A DNA stretch of 64,000 nt from Gari tellinella (GCA_922989275.2 OV277857.1:81213321-81277320), one strand, 5' to 3'. Positions 10,951 through 22,684 are shown, counted from the stretch's first letter. The notes: generated by a model from the sequence alone, not told the origin. A program made the numbers and translations.

Positions 10951-11257
10951 ATGAATCCTACCGACGAAAAGAGATTGCGCGAGAGTCGTGAGTTGATAAA
11001 ACAAGAACTTGAAGTCGAGTTCATGGTGCGGAGATTTGTTGATCTTGGTATCTTTATCGAAGAACAAGGACAAACTATTTGTTCAGCAAATACCATTGAA
11101 GAGAAAGTGGACTGTTTTCTGGATGGAGTGTTACAAGCCGGTAATAAGGCATATCAGACATTGTGCAATATTCTGCTGGAAAATCGCAATAACCCAAGAA
11201 ATCAGTCATTAATCAGAGCTTTAGAAATAGACATCTCAAACGACGAAACACCATCGG
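10951..11257 (+). CDS. CARD gene 1, exon 1 (CARD)
   Basis: The exon gives 102 codons plus 1 nt, ending TCG-G before the donor GTAAGC at 11258. It holds the whole CARD. The frame is open upstream to 10867 but with no ATG, so 10951 is preferred. Confidence 0.8.
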
Positions 11258-14200
11258 GTAAGCAAATCAACAGTGAATGCCACGTGTTCTTTGAATATAT
11301 AAATATACAGTGTTCCCTCCCTACAACGACCCTCCGAACAACAATTCCCTCCTTCCAACAACGCTTGCCGCCGTTCTCCAAACAAGACAATTATATCTTA
11401 CATTTTCACTGCTGCAATATCATGTGCTTAAAATTATCGTCTGCTGTTTTTCTCAAAGTTACTTATTAGTTGACATTTTCACAGAAGAAATATAATTACA
11501 AATTTAAAATTACAAATTTTCTATATTATTCTCAGTTCATGATACTACAGGAAACAATGACGAGTGCGTTACGCGGCGTCTGAGCTGGGATTAAAGCTGT
11601 TTGCAAATGTAAGCAACGTCTTGTTTTTTCCCCTATAACAACCCCGCCCCCCCCCGAACAATACACCCAATCGTTGTCTCCCCATTAGGTGTCCTTGTAG
11701 AGTGGGAGCACCGTATATAGACATGTATGTTGAAAGTGTTTAGAATTTGCTCTTAATGTGTTTTCGTTTAGCTTTAACAAATACAACAGCCGACTCTTCT
11801 ATCATTTCAGATCCTGATATAAACTGTTTGACCTTCGTATCTACACTTCTTCCGTCACATTGCTTTAGCTACTAGTCTGAAATGATAGTATAGACAATAC
11901 TTTTGTTTACAATAGACGATATAATTGTTATGAAGACGTTCAATTAAACGATAATTTTTGGCGACTGAATGGTTATTATTTATGATTTAATGTACTGAAA
12001 ACCAGATTTGCCCTAAATTAAAATTTCAAATAGATGTCAGGCGCCTATATAGACACATAAACACAAGTTTAGGAAAGGATTGATGTTTATAATTACATTT
12101 GCAAGGGAAAAGGTAATCAGAATGGCCGAGATTCGAACCCGGAGGATGAAGGCAAAATGAATTTACAAAAACTGCAATTCTGCCAATTGAGCTTGCCGAA
12201 CTTATTTTATATACAGTAAAAATACCTCCAAAATCCGACCACTTTTTGACGTTAACTTAATTTAGACCTACACTGTTCTAAATCGGTTATTGTTCTGTTA
12301 AATAGATTCCACCGTATTCTAAAATTAATGGTTGGATACTTAAACAGTTGTTGCGTTGGACCATTACGAATCCACCCACATCACCCAATCTCAGTTTGAC
12401 ATTGACCTTGACCTGATTCAGACATAAAAAAAATCAGAATATATTGTCAAGGATTTCATCAGAGAAATAAGCGTTTATTGAGCACAGGCTTGTTGTTACA
12501 TGACACAATGGATTAATAATATATAATATCATGATGATAATTCTGTATGGACCATATTGTCAAACTTACTAAACATAAACTAATATAAAATGCATGTAGT
12601 AAAATAGCGATACAACTCGACATTTCCTATATTTACACGAGGCTGGACGTATCCAAACCACACAGCTCTTACTACGATAAAATGTACAAAATGTTTATAA
12701 AATACTGCCCCGCAACCGCGACGAAACAGTTACGATGAATGAGGATCTTAAAATCACGCGGCAGCTTACTGCAGATCAAGAAAATTTACGACATAGAAAT
12801 GTTTTACAGAAGCTTTCTGCATTACTTTCATCCTGCAGTACGCATTCACAAGTCTTAAAAGAGAAAGAACACTGTAACAAGAATGATTTTAAGCACGAAA
12901 CTCATACAACCATCAAACTTCAAATGAAAAATCACAGTTTCCATTTAAGTCTAGTAAAATTGACTCATAAATGTTGGTTTTGGCAATAAATTGCAAATTG
13001 GCATACTGTGCAGATCCTGAGTCTGCATTGTTTAACACGTTCATGTTTTGTTAATGATGAGTATGCTCGTCGTTAGTGTTCAATACGTAAGCAACAACTG
13101 TAATGGAACCTACAATGTACCACACAACAGCTAATCTTCAGGGCGTATTAGCTCTTAAAAAGAACTGTCCTGTAACAGTTAACACTGATAAACATGTTGT
13201 TGTATACAGAACTGTAGACCCAGCATGTGAAAACTGCGAGGGACGTTACGTCAATCTAAGATGTACCCGACGACTTGCACACCATATTCTGTATCGCTAG
13301 CTTATGTGGTGTAGTATTAATATGCTTCGGACAAGCTTTGTCTAGAATTCAGATAAAAAAAACCGAGGCAACAATATGAAAATGATATGTAACACTTCGC
13401 CATCAAATGATATACTCTCACACCAGTCTTGGTATCTTTGGAGACTATACGCTGGACATGTTTTTTCCATACCGAGATTTATTCACACACATACACACTT
13501 TGGAATCTCTAACTGATGGTGTGTATGGCATATGCACCGAGGTCAAAAGTCGAGGTCAAGGTCACAATGCTACGCAATGATACGATGCACTCCACACTCC
13601 TATAATGTAATCACAAACCAGATCTGGTATTCTTATCTGGTTCATTATAAGAACTATGCTCTAGACAAGTGTTTTTCTATATAACTGACGTCAAATTATA
13701 TACGACTAAAAATGAGCTGGCACTTGTAGGCGACCCTGCAGCATCCAAAGATGTCCTTAAACACACCATTTGGTAAATCTAGCTGATGTGTAATTTAGTG
13801 CAAATGCTCCAGACAAGATTTTTCTCAAATTGTGATCAAAGTTGGTACTCTCGATAACTGTGCACATTTTGTCTATTTCAGGAGCAACATCCATGGATAC
13901 ATCAAGACAGACCACGGAGATGTCGATATCCGTAAGTTGATCAATTCTGTGTCTTGTTGTACTCAGCCGTAATTTCACTCAGACCTATCTTCAATAGAAT
14001 GAGAACATTTCACTTTATGTAACTTAATTTATTTTCTCGTTCTTCTGTATTTTAAATACTTTTGAAAACTCAATTTGCCTTTGCATTTAGAATTTCGAAC
14101 ATTTGACATTTGGCATTTATAAAACAAATGTATTACACACTGTATCTTTGAGTTTTCCAAGCGCCATTTAATGTTTGATTTTCATTCTTCCTTGACAGAG

Positions 14201-15170
14201 CACATCAAGTTCCCTGCATGGGAGTTTGAAAGCGAGTGAACATAATGACAGAATGGCATCGGCTCGAGCCCCGTGGAGGTCAGCAATTACAAGAAACGAA
14301 GACCGACCCGAGGACGAAAATGAATCGACAGAGGAAGACATGAGACCAAGCACACCGGCTGATGCTGTGCACCTAGCCGTCCAAAAGGCAAGTGATTCAA
14401 TGAGCGGTGCATTAGATATGGTGGCACTGGAACAGGAATTAGTGAAAATTGCACCTACAATTGCTGACTTATTCAGTAAAATTCAGCAACAAACAACAGT
14501 CGTAGTTGTCAATACAGAAGGCGATTTAGAAAAAATAAAGGAGGATAATGACAGATTACGTAAAACGAACCGATCTTTGGTTGAAAAACTTAATCATTTT
14601 CAGCAAAAAATAATTCAATTGCAGTTGGAAAATAAAAAGTTAAGAGAAATAAGTGACAATGAAAAAATAAAAGCCAGTCACCTTGATCAAAGATCAAACG
14701 AGCTAGAACAGCTGAAAGAGAAACTTTTGGAACAAAAGCAGGCTCTTGAAGATAAAGAAAGAGAATTAGATCTTCAGATGGAAAAAATAGCAAATGTTGT
14801 TAGTGACAACGAGGAGCAAAAACTTAAGTTAGCAAACTTAGAGCAGTTACATGAAGAAGGGGTGCGAGAATACGAGGAACAGCAGTTACAGATACAGGAA
14901 CTTCAGGAGGACAAGGAGCAACAGAAAAAGCAGATAGAATTCTTAGAAGAAAAACAAAAGATAAGTGAGCACCTTCTCTATCGGCTAGAGGAGAGATTGC
15001 TGCATTTAGAGAGGGGAGGTCCACGTAAGTCCAGGGCAAGATTCGGACTGTCGAGGCCGTGGATGAATGGTGCTGTGGAGAGATCCCATCATGCAAATGT
15101 TAAACTACAACCTCAGTTTCCTAGTGATTTAGCAGGTGGTACTAAAGGGGGTAAAGGATGGTCATTTTGA
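10951..15170 (+). CDS. CARD and coiled-coil scaffold-like protein, gene 1
   Basis: Three exons (10951-11257, 13882-13931, 14199-15170) join in frame through GTAAGC/CAG and GTAAGT/CAG junctions to give 442 residues. Residues 1 to about 97 form a death-fold CARD: helical, with KQELEVEFMV at helix 1-2, an EEKVDCFLDGVLQAGNKAY helix, and TLCNILLENRN then LIRALEID. A Ser/Thr-rich linker follows. Residues about 190-395 are a coiled coil rich in Q, E, K and L (for example LQLENKKLRE, LDQRSNELEQLKEKLLEQ). The tail is basic and glycine-rich, ending GGTKGGKGWSF. No caspase, kinase or PDZ-SH3-GUK domain is present. CARDs act by homotypic oligomerisation in innate immune and apoptotic signalling, so a cytosolic adaptor role is inferred. 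The start ATG at 10951 is the first Met before the CARD; a 5' exon adding residues is possible. Paralogue at 38466. Confidence 0.8.
11306..11715 (+). mobile_element. TA-4 MITE in intron 1 of CARD gene 1
   Basis: TACAGTGTTCCCTCCCTACA at the left, TTGTAGAGTGGGAGCACCGTA at the right. One arm of the core-1 hairpin is reduced (GTTACGCGGCGTCTGAGCTG at about 11570). Confidence 0.75.
12116..12205 (-). repeat. tRNA-like sequence
   Basis: The minus strand reads GTTCGGCAAGCTCAATTGGC (A-box region) and later CCGGGTTCGAATCTCGGCC (B-box arm). The interval between arms is long and does not form a clear anticodon stem, so it is probably a SINE head or decayed tRNA. Confidence 0.45.
13882..13931 (+). CDS. 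CARD gene 1, exon 2 (linker)
   Basis: A 50-nt exon between TTTTGTCTATTTCAG and GTAAGTTG. Entering in phase 1 and leaving in phase 0, it encodes GATSMDTSRQTTEMSIS. Size and phases parallel the 38-nt linker exon of gene 2. Confidence 0.72.
14199..15170 (+). CDS. CARD gene 1, exon 3 (coiled coil and C-terminus)
   Basis: The acceptor is TTCTTCCTTGACAG at 14198. The exon runs open for 323 codons to TGA at 15168-15170 and begins STSSSLHGSLKASEH. A TTAA-1 MITE begins only 64 bp after the stop, and no AATAAA was seen before it. Confidence 0.8.
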   Translation, partial: STSSSLHGSLKASEHNDRMASARAPWRSAITRNEDRPEDENESTEEDMRPSTPADAVHLAVQKASDSMSGALDMVALEQELVKIAPTIADLFSKIQQQTTVVVVNTEGDLEKIKEDNDRLRKTNRSLVEKLNHFQQKIIQLQLENKKLREISDNEKIKASHLDQRSNELEQLKEKLLEQKQALEDKERELDLQMEKIANVVSDNEEQKLKLANLEQLHEEGVREYEEQQLQIQELQEDKEQQKKQIEFLEEKQKISEHLLYRLEERLLHLERGGPRKSRARFGLSRPWMNGAVERSHHANVKLQPQFPSDLAGGTKGGKGWSF

Positions 15171-15233
15171 CACGAACATTGTTGAAGTATGAAATCAAAC
15201 ACCGCCCCGCACAGCGTATTTAATTTTAAACGT

Positions 15234-15340
15234 TTAACCCCTTCGTTGCCAGAACCGACTGCGTTTGAAAACAGTGTGGATCCATATCAGATGCCGAGTA
15301 ACTCTGTGTCTGATCAGGATCCACACATTTTGACACTCAT
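15234..15340. mobile_element. TTAA-1 MITE fragment with core-1 hairpin
   Basis: TTTAACCCCTTCGTTGCCAG at the left end and a diverged core-1 hairpin at 15270-15333. The right terminus is not clear. Confidence 0.6.
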
Positions 15341-15567
15341 TTCGATATATGTTACTTCATTCCTCCCTGAAACTTTTAATAGACAACTCCAATAACCTAC
15401 TAAAACTAGTCAATTTTTTACTACTTGGATTAAATTTAACAGGGGTCCTGTAAGCTGCATCTGATCAGGATCTACACTGCTTGTGTTGTTCAAGTGTACA
15501 CTTTATAAGCAGATCTTCACTGTTTGTTAATGAAGAGTTAGACTGTGGGTATTTTGGCAATGAGCGG

Positions 15568-15780
15568 GTTAGCCCTTTTGCTCTCAATGACGCTTTAAAG
15601 TGCATTTGCAAACAGTTTGGATCCTGATCAGACGCCGCGTAACGCGGCGTCTGATTAGGATCCAAACTGTTTGACACTCGTTTTGAATTTTTCAGTCATA
15701 TTGCCTTAATTTTTAACTTTGAAACGATATTGCAGACAACAATAATGAAGCAGACGACAATAAAGCGGTGAACGGGTAAA
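15568..15780 (+). mobile_element. TTAA-1 MITE
   Basis: GTTAGCCCTTTTGCTCTCAA at the left, AAGCGGTGAACGGGTAA at the right. The core-1 hairpin 15607-15676 is near perfect (GACGCCGCGTAACGCGGCGTC). Paired GCAGAC(A/G)AC boxes precede the right end. Confidence 0.75.
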
Positions 15781-16032
15781 ATTCTCCCGAATAATTTGGC
15801 AGTCAGCGGGTTAAATCCAATCAGCTGATGTAAATCAGTCGCGAAGACGGACTGACTGAATGGCCAACTTCTATTATGTACAACTGCCCCTACCCCATCA
15901 AGTATAGATTCTTTATACAAACAGAATAGATTAAACATATAAACTGATACCATTTCCGACAATACGACATTGTTAGTAATAACAAAGGCTCCTGGCGTGC
16001 ATTGTTAATATTTATCTTAAAACTCATCTCGC

Positions 16033-16486
16033 TTAACCACTTCACTGTCTTACAGTGGAGAATCTGTTATTCTTTCCCGTTTAAACGCAAACGTACGCAA
16101 ACGCATAGCACTAAAACGTAGAAAAGAACAACTTTTGGACAATTCTGATAATTGTTATTTATCTTGGTGGCAAACAGTTTGGAGCCTGATCAGACGCCGG
16201 GTTACCCGGCGTCTGATCTGGCTCCAAACTGTTTGCACTGCAAATAATAGTTTTAGCGTAAATGCGTTTATTGGGAAAGAATAACAGATTCTCCACTGTA
16301 CCCCGAGTACAATGGTAATTTGCCAACAGTTGGGACCCTGATCAGACGCTGCGTATCACAGCGTCTGAACTGCATGACACCTAATTTTACATTTCGTTAG
16401 TCAAAATACCTAAAAATTAAATTTGAGAAATAACAGCAGACGACAATTGTTTAAAGCTCGTGACGTCATGGCAGTGATGGGGTTAA
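16033..16486 (+). mobile_element. TTAA-1 MITE interrupted by TA-1
   Basis: TTAACCACTTCACTGTCTTA is followed by the TA-1 insertion, then CCCCGAGTAC and a core-1 hairpin (about 16330-16370). It ends TGACGTCATGGCAGTGATGG GGTTAA. The uninterrupted sequence CCTTACCCCGAGTAC exists at 56046. Confidence 0.85.
16051..16300 (+). mobile_element. TA-1 MITE, 250 bp, inserted in TTAA-1
   Basis: TACAGTGGAGAATCTGTTAT and its complement end at TA on both sides. The central core-1 hairpin reads GACGCCGGGTTACCCGGCGTC. Confidence 0.9.
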
Positions 16487-17062
16487 ATGTAATTTCGGCC
16501 ATTATTTGAAAACAATTTCGATTCTGACAAGTCCGATACTTATACGGTGCATGATCAGGATCATAATAATTTGATACTCGATTTTGATGTTTTGTCAGAT
16601 AAAAAAGAACAATACAACAGGTTTTGAGATTTTGCCGACGACGATAATCTAGTAGTATAAAGGTAAACACCCATCTATTGATCAGTATAAAGCTAGGTAC
16701 GCACTTTGGCTAATTATGTACATATACACACAAGTACAAAAGCTGGTGTTCAATTAAGCCATTACTTAACCCTGTTTATGCTAAAGCTTTCGAATGAACT
16801 TTTCCGCTTTTGTAAAATAAACCGTTAATGCTGGATTTTAGGGCTGATTTTAGAATATATTTCAGGTACATAAAAAACCATCAAACAAATAGCACATACC
16901 CTGATTATAGGACTCCTTAAAAAGCCACCTGTTCAATGTCTTGGCTGTTTGCAAATTAAACATACATTGGTTTCAAGCATAGCAAGGGCTTTGGTTTGAG
17001 ATTGTGATTCAGTTCCAAAGAGTGTGCATACATATGCGCACTTTTGCAGTTATGTTATCATA

Positions 17063-17264
17063 TTAACCCATTTGTGCCCACGATCCTATATATGGGACAT
17101 AGGCAAACAGTGTAGACTCTGATCAGATGCCGCATTATGTTTGCTGATAGGAATTTCAATATAAAACAAAATGAAAATGAAAATTTTGACCAGGCATCCC
17201 TTTGACAAAAATGGACTAATCCAATATAAAACATGGAAGAATTCACTGGGCGCAAATGGATTAA
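17063..17264 (+). mobile_element. TTAA-2 MITE with a deleted half hairpin
   Basis: TTAACCCATTTGTGCCCA to CTGGGCGCAAATGGATTAA. Compared with 9943 it lacks the 3' arm of the core-1 stem, jumping from GCATTATG to TTTGCTGATAGG. Confidence 0.8.
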
Positions 17265-17631
17265 ACTATCACGAACCTTTATCACGCTAAAAGCGTTTTG
17301 GTAAGCATTTTCAAATAGTTTGGACCCAGACCAGACACCGAGTAACTATCAGAATACAAATTGTTTGACAATCATTGGGAATAATTTGATTTGAAAAAGG
17401 TACACATATGATCTGGAATGATGTCGAAAAAAGATTTTAAGGTGACATTAGCTAGATTTTTATTGTTTTACATCGATAGAGGCCTTTGAGGTTGTTACAC
17501 AATGTCGTTGCCCACCCCACTGCATTATGTTGTAGTATTCTGTTGTAAATGTTACCATGAACCCGCATGGTGATACAGAGGAGAAAACGTCATTAGTTCC
17601 AAATAAACGCAGGTGTAAAACAATTATTTTA

Positions 17632-17706
17632 ATTGCAAACAATTTGGAGTCAGATCAGACTCCGGGCAATCCGGCATCGGATCAGGCCCCAAACTGTTTG
17701 CCATTC
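17632..17706. repeat. Core-1 hairpin, diverged
   Basis: AAACAATTTGGAGTCAGATC and GATCAGGCCCCAAACTGTTT face each other around ACTCCGGGCAATCCGG. It resembles the TA-1 version of the core (GGAGCC). Confidence 0.6.
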
Positions 17707-17805
17707 AGATCTAAATAAGTCGTCAACAGTTTGAAAAAGCTGTAATTTACTAAATATTACTGCATTGCATTTGTAGTTAGTTTTGTTTAAATGGGAACTA
17801 ATAAT

Positions 17806-18003
17806 TACAATCGAAACTCGATACTTCGAACTCGCTTAAATAGATCGTACCAGTACTTCATAAGATGAATTTTGATAAGTCGATCTCGCTTAAGTCGAAC
17901 ATACCCGCATTTCAAAGTTAAAACGTGGCTAAGCCACGTTTAAACTTTGAAATATGGGTATGTGCGAACTAACGCGAGTTCGAAGTGTTGAGTTTGGACT
18001 GTA
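17806..18003. mobile_element. TA-3 MITE
   Basis: TACAATCGAAACTCGATACT at the left, GAGTTTGGACTGTA at the right. Core-3 hairpin around AACGTGGCTAAGCCACGTT. Confidence 0.8.
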
Positions 18004-18573
18004 TTAGCTATGGTTTGCAAACAATTTGACCTAAATATGACACCGATTTACGTGGTGCCTGATCAAGAACGAGGACATATTGATGTTTCTGCAATAAAAC
18101 TAAAACATGAAATCTAAATTAGATTTTTTTGAAGACCACAGTATTGAAACAAAATATATTATCACATGAAAAAGGTAAACGAAAATGCGCCGGATGTCAT
18201 TATTTGTTGTCCGTTCTTCTACCGACATCTTTATTTGCATTTTGTTTATTGCAAATGTTATCACCTCTTGCCAAAATATTTCAAAACAAAAACCTCAGAT
18301 AAGAGCTAGAAAGCCATTATTTATTTCCATTGGTTCCTCCTTTATGCCTCCACAAAACCTTGCAAACCATAGCGTTTCAGGGATGCCATAAGTTGATCAT
18401 GAAAAATCCTAAGATTTCCAAATTTTCTATTTTCAAGCACGATTCCTTAAAGCAGGTTGGAAGTAAATCACTAAATACTTTAAGTATTTCTGATATAAGG
18501 TTTTATAAGTCTGGAATAAAAACAAATCCTTCCAATTCAGAATGTTTTGTAACGTTGTAATTTAAAACCTCTT

Positions 18574-18831
18574 TTAACCCATGACCTCATAGCCTGTTTC
18601 TAGTTTTGAAGACAGCTGACCACTTAAAGCGGGCTGAAAGTAAGGCAGAATGCCTTTCAGCGCATTCTATTTTACTTTCATTCTGCTTTACGCTACATAC
18701 TGGTATGGTATAGAAACACATTTCTTATTTCTTTGGTGCATATATTTGACTGTATAAAGGGGAACTGTTTTCTTCAGTGGAGGAACAAAATTAAAGGCAT
18801 AAGAAGGCGTATAAATGTAATAATGGGTTAA
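18574..18831 (+). mobile_element. TTAA-3 MITE
   Basis: TTAACCCATGACCTCATAG to TAATAATGGGTTAA, with a core-2 hairpin at about 18627-18692. Confidence 0.75.
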
Positions 18832-20700
18832 AAGTATTCAAAATAAGGATCATTTTGAGTATTCTACACAGATGGCAGCTTCATACAGAACATTTTGTTC
18901 TTTTGTCGTACAGTAAATAGTAAACTGTTTTAAAGATCCACATTGTTCTGAATTGGTTGTTTGGTCGTTGTATACGTTCAAACATCGATTACCATAACGT
19001 ATCCGTTTGTCCACAATAGTTCAAGCTCTTGTAAGTAGAACGCTGTCGTAATTCAAAGTCAAAACTTAGCTCTAAACCACGTGATAACTGAAATACGGGT
19101 ATGTTCGACTTTAACAAGACTGTATTTAGTTTGTCACATTTGGATTTGAAATCAAAGACAGAAGGAAAACATCAATATTACGTACTATTACTATGTTTGA
19201 AATTATTTTCTGTGGTTTTATTTCATCACATTTATTTTGACAAATGTACCGAGGGTAGCTAAACGGTACAATTGCAATGATTATATATACCGACGTTCAT
19301 TATAGTTGAACTTCACAAGTATGCATGACGTTTAAATAGTTACCAAATAAACTATGTCTATTTCTATGTTTAAAAAACAGTAGAACCCTTCTTTAACGAC
19401 CATTACATGAGGTTAAGTTTTCTGTGTTTAAGACAGGTGGTTGCTTAAAGCTAGCTTTCTGCTTTACTTTCATCTTACTTTAAGCTGTCGCTTGTCTTTA
19501 AAACCATCAAATAGACTTCTTTTAGGGACCGTAATAAAGCGGTTCTACTGTATTATATTATATATTGTAACCTATACAATTCCATATTTTGATACACTAT
19601 GATATGCTTTACTTTGATTTATATGACGAAAGCATCCTGCTGTAAGGCCTTTGAAAGTGTGTGTGTGTGTGAGAGAGTAAATTATATATCAGGCTGTTAA
19701 TATTTTGCATTACTCTGTTGATAAATAAATAACAAAGAAAGTTTTCGACTCTTTTCTTTCATTCTTGCAAATGATTGATAATATATCTTTAACCGTTAGT
19801 ATGCTCAGCGAAACCTGACTTGCAGTTACAAACCGTTTTGACCTTGATATGATTATTAGTTAAGAGTTTTCATGCTTCTTTATAGAAATGTCGCACACGA
19901 CATATGGCCAAAGCCAAACGGGTTGGAGCTACTCGGGACCTAACCTGAAACAAAATGTTTGCGACGGTTATCGCACGTCTGTTCTAGGCATGCTATTGCA
20001 GCGAGTACTTTATTATTTCCGGTTTAGTTATTCTTTATGACTGAACTACTTTTAAAGCGACGTAAAATCAAAACAAATTCATTCTTTCCCGACGAACACG
20101 TTCGTGCTTGAACTATTATTTCCCCTGCAAAATGTTTGAAGTCTGACCAGACACCGGCTTACCCGATGGCTAATCAGGGTCTAAACTGTTTACCATTCAG
20201 GTTGCAAATGTTAAATCAAATTATCAAACTTTCAATAACCTGTCATTTCTATATATGTTATTGCAGCGCGTGTAGATTTGTTTAAAATTAACGGGACAAA
20301 TAATGTCTTCTTTACTCATAGGATGTAACAATGTTACTCCTAATAATAGATCTATGGATTTTATTTGTATGTGTTAATAGATTACAAACATTGGCTTTTT
20401 GCAGTATATGATTAAAATGTTTTGAAATCCGACCAAGTATTAAACAATTCGCATAAGTTTGAAAATGTCTATATGGGAAGCTTTGGAGTTAAAATCAATG
20501 CAAGCACGCGGATGCTAAATTGTCATGGATAGTTTTGAATTACTGGTATGAAACATAACACTAATTTTCATTATTTATTTCAATGCTATATGGTTACATA
20601 TACATTTTATGTCACAAACAATGAAGCTAAACTGTTCCTAATGCTATCAAAATTACATATTTTCTGACAACACATACGTATGTTCCTGATATTGACTGCC
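18832..20700. other. No gene seen; repeat relics
   Basis: Contains a partial TA-3 relic (about 19040-19130), a TA-2 copy (19377-19553), a short GT/GA run near 19655, a SINE 3' end near 20035-20085 (TATGACTGAAC...AAAGCGACGTAAAATC) and a decayed core-1 hairpin near 20130-20200. Confidence 0.5.
19377..19553. mobile_element. TA-2 MITE, shortened
   Basis: ACAGTAGAACCCTTCTTTAA at the left, ATAAAGCGGTTCTACTGTA at the right. The hairpin is reduced to one full arm. Confidence 0.65.
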
Positions 20701-21337
20701 TCGTTCACTGTTGTGCACATCGGAGCTACTGATTCGCCGTGGTTGTTGTTGTTTCTAAGAAGAATTTACGCCCACTCAAGGCCATGTAATGATTTTATTC
20801 ACATCATTCCCTTCCAGCCCTACTAGACCCAGCATCGGCTCACTGTTGTTGGGACGTCGAATAATTCTATGTTGATCTGCCTTATAAAGCGTTTGATGTG
20901 ATTCTGATACCGTGTTCAAGCTTTTGATAGGCCAGAATTGAACATGTTGCTATCCCAGTTAAGATCTTTGCAAAATTGACGATAATGCCCGAGGATCTGT
21001 ACTGATGAATAAGTACGAGGGATTGAAAACGGTTCGTAAAACAAGGGTTTACGCTAGAGAAATTTAATGAATTGAATCTATCAAATAAATCCATTGGATT
21101 TATAATTAATTCATTATTACGACGTACGTATAATTACACGCACTTGTAAATAGCAACCCCCTCTTAATGCACCTTGTCCACTTTTCTTTTAACACCTTAC
21201 CCATAGACAATTCCTATTTTTGAATATACATGTTACCACTGATTTCAAGCAGGTCGAAACAAAGGCAGAAAACGTTTAAATATAAGATTAGCTATTTAGG
21301 TCCCAGAAATTGAACTACCAACATGTTTATAATCTAT

Positions 21338-21692
21338 TACAGTGCTCCCTCCCTACAACGGCCCTCCCAACAACGACTATCTCCTTACAACGACCTTTGC
21401 CACAGAAACAGGGCACTTATGTCTAACCTATTCACGACTGCAATATCGTCTGCTTAAAAGTGTCGTCTGCTGTATTTCTCAAAGTTAAAAATGGACATTT
21501 TGAGAGGAGACAACTTTACGACGAGTGACAAACAGCTTGAATCCAGATCAGAAGCCGCGTCACGCGGTGTCTGATCTGGATTCAAGCTGTTTGCAAATGT
21601 AAATCAATTTCCCTCCCTGTAACGACTACCTCCGAACAACGAACGTAATTTTTGTATCCCATTGGGTGTCGTTGTAGAGAGGGAACGCTGTA
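21338..21692 (+). mobile_element. TA-4 MITE inserted in the mariner relic
   Basis: TACAGTGCTCCCTCCCTACA to GTAGAGAGGGAACGCTGTA. Core-1 hairpin at 21531-21593 (AGCTTGAATCCAGATCAG form). Paired ATCGTCTGCTT and GTCGTCTGCTG boxes at 21447-21472. Confidence 0.85.
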
Positions 21693-21810
21693 TCACTCTT
21701 TTTGGAATCCCAAAAGGCAAGCGGTCATTACTTTGGCAGCTGAGTGTACGAAATTTCTTCGGAGAAGGTAGGACAGTACGCTTCCATTGTATGGATTAGT
21801 TTTTAGTTTC

Positions 21811-22056
21811 CAGGGGCCCGTTTTACTAAACAACTTTCGCAAAAATTTGCGTAAGTCAAAATCGTTTAACGCTTATTTTTCGATCATAAACGTTTGTAAA
21901 CAGCAAATAGCCAGATCAGAGGACGCGCTGAAAGCGCGTCCTCTGATCTGGCTATTTTCTGTTTGTAGTAAGTGATAATAAAAAATATAAATTAAAAATT
22001 AAAATTTTGACTTACGCAAAAAGTTTGCGTAAGTAGTTTAGTAAAACGGGCACCTG
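21811..22056. mobile_element. Foldback MITE with CAGGNGCCCGTTTTACT ends
   Basis: The left end GGGCCCGTTTTACTAAAC is mirrored by GTTTAGTAAAACGGGCACC. Subterminal TTGCGTAAGTCAAAA is also mirrored. The centre is a hairpin with CAGATCAGAGGACGCGCTGA, a core-1-like tip. CAGG termini resemble hAT elements but no 8-bp duplication was evident. It lies between the VTGD and ETKN parts of the mariner relic. Confidence 0.8.
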
Positions 22057-22684
22057 CTCCCACTTGTGAAACCACATTTGATCTCCTGTTACGAGACAGT
22101 GCTGAAAGTATTCTGGATGATTATTGTACGTTTCCAAAAGTATTTTAATAGACTCCGACCTGTGGAGACGATCTTGCACGTTCAGATTTCTTGAGACCCA
22201 TTAGATCTGGCAGATACCTGTGACATACAAAGATGCTCCTGGTGTATTGTGCAAACACCTTCAATAATAAAATCATGGGAAATGACAAACACATAACTTG
22301 ACATGTTTATTAATTTTGATACGACGACCATTCATAAGATTCTCAACAACACGATCATCTATCCTCTTACTGATGATCGTGGACCAAGCTTCTTTCACAT
22401 TTCTATGTTTCTGACCACTGTTCCTGTGTGCATTACTGTGAAATTATGTCGTCATCAGCTATGGGGAGATTCTTTTCTCCCATTTTCGCACATGTGGGAT
22501 AGGGATTTTCCCCATGTGGATTGACTCTATCCTCCATACCACGTGACGTCTTTTATTGTTTGCCAAGATTACAACAAGCGCTGCATGACGTGGGTAACTA
22601 AACACAAACTGCAATTATTTCGTTATTTGTATCATGTTTTAATGATTTAAATGGGAGGAAAAAAATTCCACCATTTGTTTAGTT

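Larger units (their letters stand above)
11258..13881 (+). other. CARD gene 1, intron 1
   Basis: A 2.6-kb intron. It holds a TA-4 MITE (11306-11715), a tRNA-like unit (12116-12205) and degenerate GAGGTCAAGGTCAC-type repeats around 13535-13750. Open frames at 12735-12989 and 13103-13300 show no family motif or splice sites and I do not call them. Confidence 0.65.
21130..22405 (-). pseudogene. Mariner transposase relic, split by two MITEs
   Basis: The minus strand, read in several frames, gives ordered mariner fragments. These are KRIDDRVVENL then RRIKINKH (22400-22308), ARSNGS/LPDLMGLKKSERARSS, SIKILLETYNNHPEYFQHCL and VTGDQMWFHKW (to about 22060), then, beyond a MITE, ETKN, QWKR, SPKKFRT, KVM and FWDSK (21815-21700). 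Beyond a second MITE come DYKHVGSSISGT and IANLI (21337-21270), and a possible RGLLF near 21150. VTGD and FWD hold the first two acidic residues of the DDD catalytic triad of the family. Multiple frameshifts and stops show it is dead. The 5' and 3' terminal inverted repeats were not found. Confidence 0.75.

Noticed and set aside
12735..13300. Two open frames in intron 1 of CARD gene 1 (one with a CENCEG motif)
   Set aside because: No acceptor or donor in a useful phase, no family resemblance, and the two-cysteine motif is too short to support a zinc finger.
20750..21094. Extension of the mariner relic to the left, with a LSGRKFF-like word near 20770
   Set aside because: The resemblance to the C-terminal part of mariner transposases is limited to a few residues and no continuous alignment could be made by eye, so the relic was ended near 21130.
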